Made by a program: the position numbers and the translations under genes. The notes under the pieces are model-generated. The model was not told the DNA's origin. It was given only the letters and a program-made list of their open reading frames with translations, and searched no databases. A stretch of 64,000 nt of DNA from Rotaria socialis (lineage: Eukaryota > Rotifera > Eurotatoria > Philodinida > Philodinidae): assembly GCA_905331475.1 (NCBI GenBank), contig CAJNYU010000350.1, positions 186,001 to 250,000 of the forward strand. Reading direction: 5' to 3'. Shown here one piece after another: positions 1-11,057 of the stretch; within the stretch, counting starts at the first letter, position 1, and every line of letters starts with the position of its first letter.

Positions 1-318
1 TTCTACGGAACTCTAAAAACTATCATACAGATAAAATTGATAAGGTATGATTTTTCTTTAAAATCCAAATTAGCTATATTTTACAAGAAAAAAATAAAAT
101 AAAATACACAATTTTTGATAGTTAGCACATGCTTAAATGTCTTATTTAATCGTTTCAATTAGTTTGCTATTTGACCCCCACATGATTCATTTATTAATAA
201 ACTTTTTGCACAAAAAAACCTCATCGAATATGTCCCAAAGGCACAATTGTCAATGCTAGTTTTTGGGTTTCGAATATCAATAAAATTCTTCTGTAATAAA
301 TAGTTCTATTTGTATTAG
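1..318. other. Intronic or upstream sequence of the MEGF8-like gene
   Basis: AT-rich sequence before the first readable exon, which follows an AG acceptor at 317-318. No open exon was recognised. The gene must continue leftward because its first visible exon starts inside cysteine-rich repeats. Confidence 0.5.
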
Positions 319-3131
319 GTGTGCCTGTTTTGTGGAAATTCTACTCGTGGTCTTCGATGCGAATATTGCCGTCAGCGACCAAATGGAAAACAACTTTCGC
401 ATTTAATTGAATTGAAGACACCATCAACAATTTGTTTTGAATGTTCATGTTTTGGACAGACATACGATTGTCGAACAAATAGTAAATAAAATCTTAAGAA
501 ACAGAAATAGATTCAAAAATTTTTTTTTGTCGTTTTTAAGTAACCAATGGTTGTAAGTGTCTTTCACATTTATTGGATCCAAATTTGGTTGATTTAAATC
601 TTTATCAATGCCTTTTAAACCGAACCACTGTAAATAATCATGAACAAAGTCAATGTCGTTCAAGAATTCATCAACAATGTAGTATTTGTAAACGTGGTTA
701 TAATGGTGTTACATCTGAACGCGGTCATCGATGCTATAAGTTTGTTCTTCTTTCTATCCATTATTTGTTCTGCCTTGAATAACCATGTTCTGATTTTTAA
801 AGAGCATTACTAACTGATACAATTCAATGTTTTGATTATGGAAATTCTGTAAAATCATGTTTAAATGGTAACGAAATAATTAGAAGTGAAGATAATAGAA
901 CAATTTCATTTGAAATAACTCCAAGTTATCGCAATCTTAATATTCGGTTAGAAAAAAATTAAAAGTTTACCGACTAAGTGAAAATTTTACTTTTATTTTT
1001 AGAGTTTTAATTGGAATAGAAAATGGTTATGTTGACGTAATATGTTCAATACGCAATGCTAATTTTATTGTCAAAGATAATCATCATGTTTACTTTGAAC
1101 ACCAATCACTAATTGATACTGAACCAGTTATTCGTGATTATGATTTAACAAATGAAGATTTAAATTTTGGTAAAACTCGATTTTCTTTTATTATGCTAAG
1201 AATATATTTTGAAAAACAAAGTCATAGAATATTCTACTCTCAAGAGAGATAATAGTCGTATGTTTTTAACAATGAAATCGTCAGGGAGAAATCTAAGTAA
1301 ATGACTGCCATCGAAAAGGTTAGATCATTGAAGTAAGCAAAAGAAATTATAGGCAATTGATTCTCAAGATTGATACTATGCTAATATAAAATAATAAGAA
1401 ATAGACTAATCGTACTGTTAGATTAAAAATTGATCGATTGATTTCGGCATGTACTTTCTCATGGGTCTTACTTCTAAATATGACTTTTAAAAAATTCCTT
1501 GAAAAGCTATTGTCTGCTCAATTCCTCAAATGAGTTTTGACTACTCTATTTCAAAATTTGTCGGATTTTGTAAATTTTAAGAGAAAATTGAACATATGAA
1601 GAATTTGTTGTTCTAATATTCAAAACATTAAGATAATTTTATCGTGCAGCTAAAACCAATTATAGCTATCTTCTACGTAAGCATTAGTGACATCTTCTTT
1701 TTCTTCACTGTTTAAAAGATAAACTTTCGAGCTATGTGTGATATTGAATACATATAAATTATATGTTTTTTATCTTTTTGCATAAATCTGATTAATCAGC
1801 AAATATTTCGAGGATTATTACATTTAACGTCTATCAGATGCTACATAAAATATAGTCGTCTGCAATTATGAGTCAGTCAGAGAATTCTATACTGTGAGCA
1901 TTAAATCATGCAATATTTTGTCTTTCATTTATTGAAAACATATTAATCATGAATTTCTTCGATGCATCTTCAATAGTACCTTCTTGTAAGGATCAAGAAA
2001 GGAAGAATCATTAAAGATTGATAGAGATCATGACAAAAACAATACTAAATTTTAAGCTGATAGGCTCACAGTTTATCTGTGATATTTTCAAGTTTTGTAT
2101 ATTTTTCTCGTGACTCTTCTATGACGCATCTTACAATGATTGCATTGAAAACCTTTTTTTTCTTTACATCAATAGGAATTCTTTATTCCGATCCAACGGA
2201 TATCATTATTCTTCGAAATTTGTCATCTCGTCACCGCTTAACATTATTAATATCGCCAACAGATATTGATTTTACACAAGATAATCTTCATTGTTTATTA
2301 ATTGATCAGCCCATATCACATGTACGTTTACCAGATCTTATTGACCCACAATCACAATCTATGTCATTTTCACTTTCTGATTATCGAGCAATACACTTAA
2401 CAACAGGCTCAATGTTACTATCATCCAAAACTAACGGCTTTATTAAAATTTATCAATCAAGAATGAATATAGATTTATTCGTTTTCTTTAGCGTATTTTT
2501 TTCTTCATTTTTTCTCTTTCTTTCAATTGGAATTTGTTTTTGGAAAGTTAAATTTGCTTATGAAATTCATCGCAGACGAAGAACACTTAAACATGAATAT
2601 CATAAACGTATGGCAAGACCATTTGCTAAAGTTCAATTATTCATGAAACCATCAACAATAGTATCAAATGATGAAGACAATTCTCAACAGGTTTATTTTT
2701 TATTTTATCAATATTTTCAATAATTAAATTGAATCACATTTTTTTAGCTTACTTTTCCACAGGCAACATCATCCGTCGATATTCCACTACTACTCCCATC
2801 GACTCGCACAGATATTGATTATTCAGCACATGTTGTATCTGTTGAACCACTTCGAGATCAAAATAATTGTTACACAACATTACTTTTTCATTTACCTGGA
2901 GACCTTTCAACACAATATCGTCTTTGTGCTGGTACAACACTTGCTCAATTACCACAAGATTATGCTAATGCACTTTCGAATGCAAGAGTTGAAGCTGAAT
3001 TACAAAAACGAAATAGGCGACGGAAAAAATATAATGGAAGAAGTGGTCGTCAGCGCAAAGTTGTTGTTAAAAAGACAACAACAGATACAAGACAACAACA
3101 ACAACAACAACGTACAAGAAAACAAAATCAT

Positions 3132-3162
<31 letters not shown>

Positions 3163-3185
3163 CAAGAACAACACTAGGAACTTAA
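319..3185 (+). CDS. MEGF8/attractin-family transmembrane receptor, C-terminal part (5' end outside the window)
   Basis: Six exons join in phase: 319-481, 541-739, 803-946, 1003-1169, 2176-2690 and 2748-3185 (about 541 residues). The first two encode cysteine-rich EGF/laminin-type repeats (CLFCGNSTRGLRCEYC, CSICKRGYNG). A beta-rich ectodomain follows (SFEITPSYRNLNIRV), then one membrane helix near residues 323-346 (LFVFFSVFFSSFFLFLSIG). A basic juxtamembrane tail carries MARPFAKV, the counterpart of the MASRPFA motif of attractins and MEGF8. The last exon has a second conserved block (PLRDQNNCYTTLLFHLPGD) and a basic, Gln-rich tail encoded by CAA/CAG repeats. Family members are cell-surface receptors used in signalling and ubiquitin-linked receptor turnover. 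MEGF8 fits slightly better than attractin because of the FFSVFFSxFF helix. Four introns are 56-63 bases but the one at 1170-2175 is 1 kb. Confidence 0.75.
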
Positions 3186-3213
3186 GAAGCTTGTTTTAGA
3201 GTCAGATGTGTAC

Positions 3214-3215
<2 letters not shown>

Positions 3216-3246
<31 letters not shown>
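3216..3246 (+). repeat. (TG)n microsatellite
   Basis: About 15 uninterrupted TG units in the presumed 3' UTR, about 30 bases after the stop codon of the MEGF8-like gene. Confidence 0.9.
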
Positions 3247-3249
<3 letters not shown>

Positions 3250-4486
3250 TTGTAGTCTCACTTATTTTATGTTATCTTATTTTTGTACATTAAATTATAC
3301 AGAAATCAGACATTTTAGAAATATCATTCGCAAAATATTTAAAAATGCTGCATATTCTAGATTAAATTAATGATTTGTTTATTCAACAACATTTGAATTT
3401 ATATATATTCAACTAATTTCTTACTGAATTAATTTATCTAGCTAAGTATCATTTATTATTTCAATGATAAGTCACCTATTTACGGCTTCATCAGTTAACA
3501 TGAAACTAATCGACTTGTTTTATATAAGATTATAGTAACAGTAGACATTATTGAAGATAAAATGAAATAATAATAATATCCGTATTTCTCTAGGCTGCTA
3601 GAAAGAGAAACATTTCTATCCTTTAACATCGATGCAACGTCAACTATCGATCATTATTTTCTTCAGATGATATTTAGTTGGATAAAAGAATATTTAATTA
3701 GAATAGAAATAGGCATTCATAAATTTTATTGGATAAATTCAATAGATAGATGATTTCATTGATTTCCATATGGCTATTATTTTTGAAATAAAAAATTCTA
3801 ACTAAATAAATTTATAGAATGGAATTAACACAAAAATCAAAGAAAGATAGTTAAACAGTCTTTCGAATAAACTTGAAGAAAAAATGTTGTTTTTTCGATT
3901 AGATAAACTCCATGAATCACTCATTGACTTATCAATTATTAACTTTGCCATATAGTCTTTTCATAAATATACTTAATTACGAGTGAACGGTTCTCGAAAA
4001 ACGAATTCATTACTCTAAAATAGATCCCAAAATAGTTCCATTTAATTAAACACTATAGATATTTTTTAAAATGGAAATCATACTTCTATTATTGTTTTAA
4101 TGTTTGCTGTCTTGCCGGTACAGTAACAAGTTTTCAATGTTTTTCTTGAATCATAATCTTTTCATATTTTTTATTTTTTTTCATTCAGTAAAATGGTTTT
4201 AGACTAAGATAAATGATTTTTCCTGTTTTGTTTTTAAAATTCCCTCTAGCATCGTAAAGTAAACTTTTCTTAAAATAAAACATTCATTTTTAAATTGAAA
4301 ATAAAATTAGATAGTTGCTCCTATTTTTTATGTGCTCAAAAGATATTTTCATATTATTGTTTACTAAGATTATGCAAAAATTTTTAAAAACCGAGAGTCG
4401 TTTACTTTGTTCATAATGATTTGGACAGATGAAAGTTCTCATTTTCTGACATATAGATATTTTAATATTTCAGATAATAGATAATA
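3247..4486. other. AT-rich intergenic stretch
   Basis: No exon, RNA gene or element recognised. It separates the MEGF8-like 3' UTR from ATG12, and the ATG12 promoter should lie in its right part. Confidence 0.5.
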
Positions 4487-4885
4487 ATGTCAACAAATGA
4501 AGGCAATGAAAATGACTCTTTTTCTGTCGATGCTTCAAATTCTGCCGCAAATAATGATGAAGTAAATACTGGTTCGGTGCGTTCTGGTCCAAGCAATGAT
4601 TCCGAAGGTGGCTCAAAGGTTGTTTTTCTTCTTAAAGCAGCTGGTGGTGCACCAATTTTAAAAAAGAAAAAATGGGCATTACCCAGATCAAAAACCATTG
4701 GTCATATTGTTGAATTTTTAAAAAAATACATGCAACTTGATGCACAACAACAGCAACAACTTTTTCTTTATGTTAATCAAGCCTTTGCACCAGCTCTTGA
4801 TACAACAATTGGATCGGTTAATGATTGTTTCAGTAGCGAAGGAACACTTGTCTTACATTATGCATTAACCCAAGCATGGGGATAA
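4487..4885 (+). CDS. ATG12: Ubiquitin-like autophagy protein ATG12
   Basis: Intronless, 132 residues. ATG12 is the ubiquitin-like modifier that ATG7 and ATG10 attach to ATG5; the conjugate with ATG16 promotes lipidation of ATG8/LC3 on the growing phagophore. The first 43 residues are an acidic, Ser/Asn-rich disordered tail. The ubiquitin fold (about 44-132) shows the family signatures KVVFLLKAAGGAPILKKKKW, YVNQAFAPALD and LVLHYALTQAWG. The chain ends in the catalytic glycine (Gly132), with no residues to be removed, as is usual for ATG12. A short CAA/CAG run gives five Gln around residues 87-91. A potential AATAAA signal overlaps the region just after the stop. Confidence 0.95.
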   Translation: MSTNEGNENDSFSVDASNSAANNDEVNTGSVRSGPSNDSEGGSKVVFLLKAAGGAPILKKKKWALPRSKTIGHIVEFLKKYMQLDAQQQQQLFLYVNQAFAPALDTTIGSVNDCFSSEGTLVLHYALTQAWG

Positions 4886-5048
4886 TAAAATAAACTCTAT
4901 TATTTACATGTATCATTTTTATGTACAAAATAAATAAACGAGAATATCGTCTAAAAATTCTAATATAGAAAATATCTTTGTTCGATAATTAATTTGCCAT
5001 ATAAACAGTTCATTTGTAAATAATACGTATATTGCATATTCTAGATTG

Positions 5049-5954
5049 ATGTTGTGGTGTTTTATCAGTAAAAATATTATTCAAAAAAACATACGTATTA
5101 TTCCTATTCGTTCAATGTCGTCATCGTCATGTTCGTCGAATGAAGTGTTTACCAATGAACTTGTCAGAAAGCGCTTAATACCTTATCTTGATAAAACACC
5201 AAGTTATGTTGATGAACTCTCGCAAAGCGTACCAAGATTAAAACGATCACGGCGAGCATCTGTTCTTATCCCTCTTTATTGTAATCAAGTAACAAATCGA
5301 ATAGAAGTTTTACTCATAAAACGATCAGAAAAAATGCGGTCACATACAGGAATGGTTGGTTAGTAATATTCAATAGTTTATTAAATGAAAAATCTTTTTG
5401 TTTTTGTATTCTAATCTACAGCTTTTCCTGGTGGAATGGCTGATCCAACGGATCGTGATCGAGTTCATACAGCTGAACGAGAAGCTGAAGAAGAAATAGG
5501 TCTTGAACCAAGCAAATATTCATTAGTTGGCTGTCTTTTACCAATCACTGATTCTCGTATTGTTGTTATAACACCTGTTGTGGCTTTACTTGATTCGCCG
5601 AAATTTGTTGATTTTCGTTTATCTCCTGATGAAGCATCAGATGCATTCTATGTTGATTTGGAACAGTTTCTTTTAGCTAGTCAAAATTATAAAATGCTAG
5701 AAATCGGCGATGATTTTGTTACACATCATTTTAATGTTGACAAATATCATATTTGGGGTGTTACTTCTTATCAATTAATTCTATTAGCAGCATTAGTTTA
5801 TCAACGAGCACCAGAATTTCCAGTTTTTCGTCATGCACAATATTTAGATTTAAAACAAATAAAACAACAGCAGATGGATTTTTTTCGGCTTTGTGTTGAT
5901 TATCGGAATAGAAACGAAAAAAAAGAAAACAGCAAAGAGAAAAGTCGTTTATAA
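5049..5954 (+). CDS. Nudix hydrolase, CoA diphosphatase type (NUDT7/NUDT8-like)
   Basis: Two exons, 5049-5358 and 5422-5954 (280 residues), joined in phase across a 63-base intron that splits the codon before FPGG. The Nudix box FPGGMADPTDRDRVHTAERE followed by AEEEIGL has the DPTD variant typical of NUDT7/NUDT8/PCD1 enzymes. These cleave CoA and acyl-CoA to acyl-phosphopantetheine and 3',5'-ADP. The upstream LLIKRSEKMRSHTG and downstream HIWGVTSYQLILLA also match this subfamily. The first ATG gives a basic, hydrophobic N-terminus (MLWCFISKNIIQKNIRI) that could target mitochondria as in NUDT8; an internal ATG at 5115 (MSSSS) is an alternative start. No peroxisomal SKL-type C-terminus: it ends SRL, which is only loosely PTS1-like. 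Confidence 0.9.
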
Positions 5955-6795
5955 ATTTTATTAAAAAAAAAATAAGCAAACGTACTTCGTTTGTTGTTTA
6001 GTTGAAATCAATGTACTATGTGTTGAATGTTGCTTTAATTATTTTATTACCGAAAATAAATAGGTAATTAACTTCAATTAGTTAAAAAATAAAACATGAG
6101 AAGAGGAGCACAAAAGAGGAATCTATTTAACCATTTCATTTCGGCATGTTATCTACGAGGTGACATACAGAACGCAAAAGAAAAGTTCAGAAATGAAAGG
6201 ATTAAGCAATTCAACTTATTTCAAAGTTACTGATTCTTAGTATTTATTTCTACACTCTTATGAAAAACAGTGTTATCTAAACATTTTGCATGAGAATTTT
6301 GCCAGTAAAATTTACATTATTCAGACGAAATTAAGATTCGCATGGTAACCTGAGAAAGAAAAATTCTAATTGAATATCGAACTCAAATTCCAAAGGTGCG
6401 CGTGAGAAAATAGTTCAGTCACATACACACAGCCACACCCTTCGAATGACTCGGAATGAAAATTTTCTCCTTTACGTGAGTTCTTATGATAATTTTTTTT
6501 ATAAAGCTAAACCTGAAGCACTGTAAAAATGATGCAATGTCCCATTATTGCTAGAGAAACAAGAATGAGAAAAACTATAAAAAAAAGTCTTCTTTCTATT
6601 CCAAACAAAATTTTGTATGATATTATGTTATACTTGATAAAAAGTTGAAATCGGTTATATACGTAAAGATCGGTTGCCTTCTAGTTCACCGAACTTAAGT
6701 GGATTAGATAAGTCAATATCGGATCATGCCAATAAGAACATTAATAATCAAAAAGTCAAATCACAAGAAGAATTGAAGGAACAAATAAATGACCA
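5955..6795. other. Intergenic sequence
   Basis: NUDT 3' flank. No gene seen. Its first part resembles the relic at 11775-11890. Confidence 0.5.
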
Positions 6796-7035
6796 AGGTG
6801 AATGAATCCGGCAGTGAGTCCTATCGGATTTCATCGGATCCAACAAAATCCGATCAGATTTCTGGTCACGGACCTACTAATTAGGGGTGTCAATTTACAG
6901 CTTATTTAATCTAAATTTAACTTTGCAAAAATTTAATTTAATTTTAAATTAAACTTTATCAAGTTAAATTTAAAACAAATTTTTATTTTCAGAAATTAAA
7001 TTTAAAGGACCCTGTCGGATTTAGTGACCACATTT
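6796..7035. mobile_element. Short repeat built on ATCGGAT/ATCCGAT, interrupted by a second AT-type repeat
   Basis: Around 6820-6870 the word ATCGGAT recurs in both orientations. The sequence GGACC occurs at 6870-6874 and again at 7007-7011. Between these copies lies a 132-base insert (6875-7006) made largely of TTTAAATT words in both orientations. The host repeat resumes with CTGTCGGATTTAGTGACC, which pairs with GGTCAC to the left of the insert. This reads as one element inserted into another with a 5-base target duplication. The assignment is inference from repeats only. Confidence 0.45.
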
Positions 7036-7927
7036 GAATTGACAAACTCTTAGTATTGTTTTGTAGAGCGGCGAAAGGCGCATCGAATGGTATATGGGAA
7101 GTTGTGTTTTTGTGAAATTTTGGTTTAATTGTAGGGAATTTAGTGTTGATAGGGTATTACTCAAAATTGCGACTAGTGACTCATCCGAATGGACCCTATC
7201 CTAAGTTAAAGAAGTTTATGAATAGATATTAAACTTATACAGTTTGTAGAGATTTTTACGGGCTACAAATTCATATATTTTACATCTCTGATTGATTCAT
7301 CGTTGATACCGAAAAGCACGATTTTTTATTTTGAGCACATCATATGTGACGAGTGATAGGTTTCCCTGTATCGATCCGTATCATCTGTAGAAGATGTGAT
7401 CAGACGTCAAACTTTGTCAGAAATTGCACGAAAAAACGATCTACAAAATGCACTAATTATAAGCTTTTTAAAATGGTGACAAAGCCTCTAAAACTGCGAC
7501 GCATTGACGATTACTGGCAAAATTTTTCGTGAAATTTTTCTTTTTTTTCTATGATTTTGTAACTTTTATAATTTTTTTTCTGGTTCAATCACGCTCCCTA
7601 CTTGAATCTAACACGACAATGGAGTTCAGCGATCAAATCTGCATGAATTAAAAAAAATTCTAATACAATACTACGTTAGCATATTTTATGTTTTTCTACT
7701 ATGACAAATTCTTATAGTATACATATAAGCTCAAAGAAAAATAACTTTTTGAAAATTTAATATCATATATAGATTGTTGTAGTCCTATTCTTAACTATAC
7801 AATTGACTATTAACAGTCCAATCTATCTCTATTTTCTTCTGTTTATTCTTTTGAAAAAAAAAACAAGTTCAATGTCATTGAACATTATATGTTTGTGATA
7901 TTTTCTTGTGATTAGTCTTCAGTCTTC
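7036..7927. other. Non-coding sequence
   Basis: No exon or element recognised between the nested repeats and the transposase remnant. Confidence 0.4.
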
Positions 7928-8485
7928 TCAACAGGTCATGATCTGCTCTTTGAATTGATCAGCTCTAGTGTTTGGTGTCCACCCAATATGGCGAGCATAG
8001 CCAATGTACCACAGTATTGTTGCCACATGGGCGCAACAGCCGATCTTTCGTTTTCCACCTTTGCACTGGCAAAAATGATCTCTGATAGGTTCGTCTTCAT
8101 CGTTATTATCAAATTCAATACATATAAAATATCGAGTGTTCCCTAAATGACGGCTATGAAGTCGACATCGTATAAGTTGGTCGTTATCTGGAGACATTTG
8201 GAGTTCGAATTCGTTTTCATTCTCAAAATAATGAGCTTTCGCGTACGGTTTGTTCATCTTCAACTGATATGTACCACACGTGTAATTACGAAGAAAATCA
8301 AGATCCAAATGAGGAAAATCGAAGTTTTCACGTACGTCGAATATTTTAATCCAATTTTTTCTGAGCGAGAGTTGACCACTAGAAACCAGCGTTTCGATAT
8401 TGCTTGCTGTTTTAACAAGCTAAACATTCGTTGTGCCATATCTTCATGTTCTACCGACTTGGTATCGTATATAATTGGTCGATAT
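7928..8485 (-). pseudogene. SWIM zinc-finger transposon-encoded protein, truncated and frameshifted
   Basis: The minus strand reads LDLDFLRNYTCGTYQLKM, then RCRLHSRH, then a SWIM finger (CQCKGGKRKIGCCAHVATIL with C-x-C and C-x-H ligands) and a tail ending at 7928. The order 'DLRNxTxGxYQLK ... RxRxxSRH ... SWIM ... LWYxGxARH' is familiar from proteins encoded by animal cut-and-paste transposons of the ISL2EU/Harbinger type; I recall this from family knowledge and have not searched. The upstream part (DTKSVEHEDMAQRMFSLLKQ) is in another frame; the switch lies at an A-run near 8350. The left LTR of the neighbouring retroelement starts at 8486 and cuts the reading frame. No start codon or catalytic DDE part is present. 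Confidence 0.7.
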
Positions 8486-8743
8486 TGTAACGATAAATAA
8501 GACTCTGTTGAGTCTATATCGTAATGACAAACTGGATAGAGGTGGGGTAGCTTACAGCCACTCATGGCAATGATGTTTATTCGCTTCTTCACATATCCAG
8601 AGTGTAACAAGTTCATACATAACACATGTATATATAGGAGAGAGATAGAAAAGAGGCAGAAGATAGATATATTATAAGAATGGAAACAGAACAGAAGGAA
8701 GAGGAAGGAGAATCATCGAAGCGTGCCATCAATAATCGTCACA
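8486..8743 (-). repeat. 3' LTR (left copy)
   Basis: 258 bases, TG...CA ends. It shares long blocks with the right copy, for example GTGTAACAA(G/C)TTCATACATAA and TCGAAGCGTG(C/T)CAT. It contains a purine-rich internal stretch near 8640-8720. Confidence 0.75.
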
Positions 8744-8754
8744 CCCTCCCACTC
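8744..8754 (-). other. Polypurine tract of the LTR element
   Basis: Minus strand GAGTGGGAGGG lies directly against the LTR start TGTGACG. This is where plus-strand DNA synthesis would be primed in an active element. Confidence 0.6.
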
Positions 8755-9229
8755 AGATTAGACGCGCTCCTGAGCGTCTGTACATGATAGATAAATACAA
8801 AGAAACAAGAGAAAGAAAGAGAAGCAACAAAAAAATTTCACTATTTGACATTAAGCCATAATTACCATCAACAGCAAGATCTTAAATGACGGAATAGATA
8901 ATACTCGATTCAAAGATAGATATTATAAACATTTACGGCATCACATTAGTACACAAAGTCACAAATTTACGACAGCACATCAAAGACACAGTAATAACGA
9001 ACACTAATCGAAGTTTGTAAGACATTTAAGATTGACATTTTGAACACGTCTATTATAACAATTACATTTTGAGTCGCACATATAACAGTTATTAAGCATC
9101 AAAAGGGAACAAAAAATTCATATTAATAATTTTAATCAGGGTACATCAAAAGATTTTTTTTCGCGGCACAAACCGAACAAATATTTTTTTGTAAAATTCA
9201 CGAGGCACATATTAGAATCTCATACATAG

Positions 9230-9367
9230 ATCCCATGTTGCGAATACCGGGTCGATTTTTGCGGTAAACCGCGGTATTTATCCGTTCTGCGGTAATGAGA
9301 GCCGGTAGTCGGACCGGTAAAACCGCGGTTAACCGCCGATTTTCATGCGGTTTTTATTACATGGGAT
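9230..9367. mobile_element. Palindrome-saturated element, GCGGT/ACCGC word
   Basis: 138 bases ending in perfect 9-base terminal inverted repeats ATCCCATGT / ACATGGGAT. The interior repeats GCGGT and ACCGC in both orientations: GCGGTAAACCGC at 9261-9272 is a self-complementary hairpin, and overlapping palindromes ACCGCGGT and GGTTAACC follow near 9331-9345. No coding potential. It is much GC-richer than its surroundings and lies inside the LTR element. Confidence 0.55.
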
Positions 9368-9599
9368 TTTAGTTGCCAAAATAATTACTGCTATAGATTC
9401 TATAGCTTACAAGGGAAATCGGAGCTAGTGCGTAAACGATAACTAGACGATTTCCTTGTCGTTCTTCACAATTACAATCTCTTTGCATATCACGTAACAC
9501 GTAACGATCAGAAAACAAGAAAAAAAATAAAAAATGCGGAAACATCGGATTTGCATCCGATTGTTATGTGTACTTCAAAAAGCGAAAATGTACATCCAT

Positions 9600-10196
9600 T
9601 TTTTTCCTGTAAGGCATAGATCTCATCAAGATACATCCCTTCTCACTAAATTACAAGGAGAAAATACAGGGATGCTAAGTTAGCATGGACCACACTGTAT
9701 GCAACTCTATCCAGTGATCACTGACTCTACTCTCAGCGTGATATAATATCTTTAGAGATCACAGAAATTGAGCTCAGATCCGTGTTCNCGTTTTTTTGAA
9801 AAATCCCTGTACTCCCCCTCAGGAATGGTCTGGTCAATAATGACAATTTTTTCGATAACTCAATCATTTCTTGACGGATCCTTCTCATCTTCGAACTCGA
9901 CTGAGACATTGATAAGGCTTAACTGTGTAGAAAATTTCATCATGATCTAACTCTCCTTTCGAAAGTTACCGTGTGAACGGACGGCCGGACACACTGACCG
10001 ATTCTAGAGTGTACTCATTTTTTGAGTACACAACAAAAATTCACACTCAGATATTTGATTTTATCAAATGCGACATGTCAACTTATATAAAAGAACAGAA
10101 AACTTAATATGCCCAAGGGGCGATCCAGAAGAAGAAAAAAACTTTGACGCGTTTCATCACTATCTTATAATTTTACAGATAATAAATTTTATTTTT
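9600..10196. other. Interior of the LTR element, unassigned
   Basis: No protein domain is readable. One ambiguous base (n) is at 9787. A perfect 9-base hairpin GTGTACTCA-TTTTT-TGAGTACAC sits at 10009-10031, just after a GACGGCCGGACACAC string; strings like this often occur in transposon ends. Confidence 0.4.
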
Positions 10197-10473
10197 CCCA
10201 GGACAAGGATTCCTGAAGCAGTATTCCGTGAATTTCCGGCGAAAACCTGCAAGAAACTCGCGGTTTCCGACTGAAACCCACCGGGAATTGTCCGGAATTC
10301 GATGCAGGAATCCGGAAACCGTATCCGGCTACCAATTTTGACAGGTTCCTGTCGATTCCGGTCGGAACCGGATAAATCCGGTCACCGGACCCTTTCACAG
10401 GAATACTGCTTCCATGAAATCTCTGGAATACCACAGAACCGACCGTTTCCGGGACCGGAATGTTCGGCCTGGG
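10197..10473. mobile_element. Palindrome-saturated element, TTCCGG/CCGGAA word, copy 1
   Basis: 277 bases bounded by CCCAGG and CCTGGG. The interior repeats TTCCGG and CCGGAA many times, with local palindromes such as CCGGATAAATCCGG and GACAGGTTCCTGTC. The end arms are imperfect inverted repeats: both carry GAAGCAGTATTCC-type sequence in inverted orientation. A second, more diverged copy lies at 11306-11579 in the opposite orientation. No open frame of significance. Confidence 0.6.
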
Positions 10474-11036
10474 TATCAGTACTTTCTGTTGTCTAGATAT
10501 ATCTGACAGTTACGCATGGTTGGTCATTGAAACAGTCAGTTGGTGGTGCAAAGATGGTGAATTGATAATTGATGAATTGAAATTGCTTACGGCCGATATG
10601 CAACTATGTTCATTGTTATCAACACCAGCTTGTAATAACAGGAACGGAAAAAATATGAATGAGATAGAGAAGAATGAAGAGATTTGAGAAGAAGAGACAT
10701 GAAACGTACAGATGTTACAAAGGAAAGTGCGCCACACCTACGCACTGCCGACCCGAACATAATCGCCCTTTAGTACGTTTACTAATGTTCTGTAACACTG
10801 TTGTTTGCTTAATACTGGGGAGCGTTCAGTACTATAGTCATCTAACAGTGCCATGCCCTTTAACTCTCTTCTTTGCATACCTTCTTAACTTTAATCAATA
10901 GTATTTGCCGCCCATTGTCGTTGAATTTCATTTTCAACTGATGAACCATGATGTTGAATTGTTATTGGTTCTCTTAAGGACCGATTTCGATTTAGAATTT
11001 GCCAGGATTCAATAGCCAGGGTCGAGATGTAATGAC

Positions 11037-11057
11037 CAAGGCCTGTCAGGGTCGCCA
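11037..11057 (-). other. Primer-binding site of the LTR element
   Basis: Minus strand TGGCGACCCTGACAGG begins immediately next to the 5' LTR end. TGG pairs with the CCA end of a tRNA; the specific tRNA was not identified. Confidence 0.6.

Noticed and set aside
10189-10496. Open frames of 60-80 codons on both strands
   Set aside because: They fall in the palindrome-saturated element, where both strands are open by symmetry.
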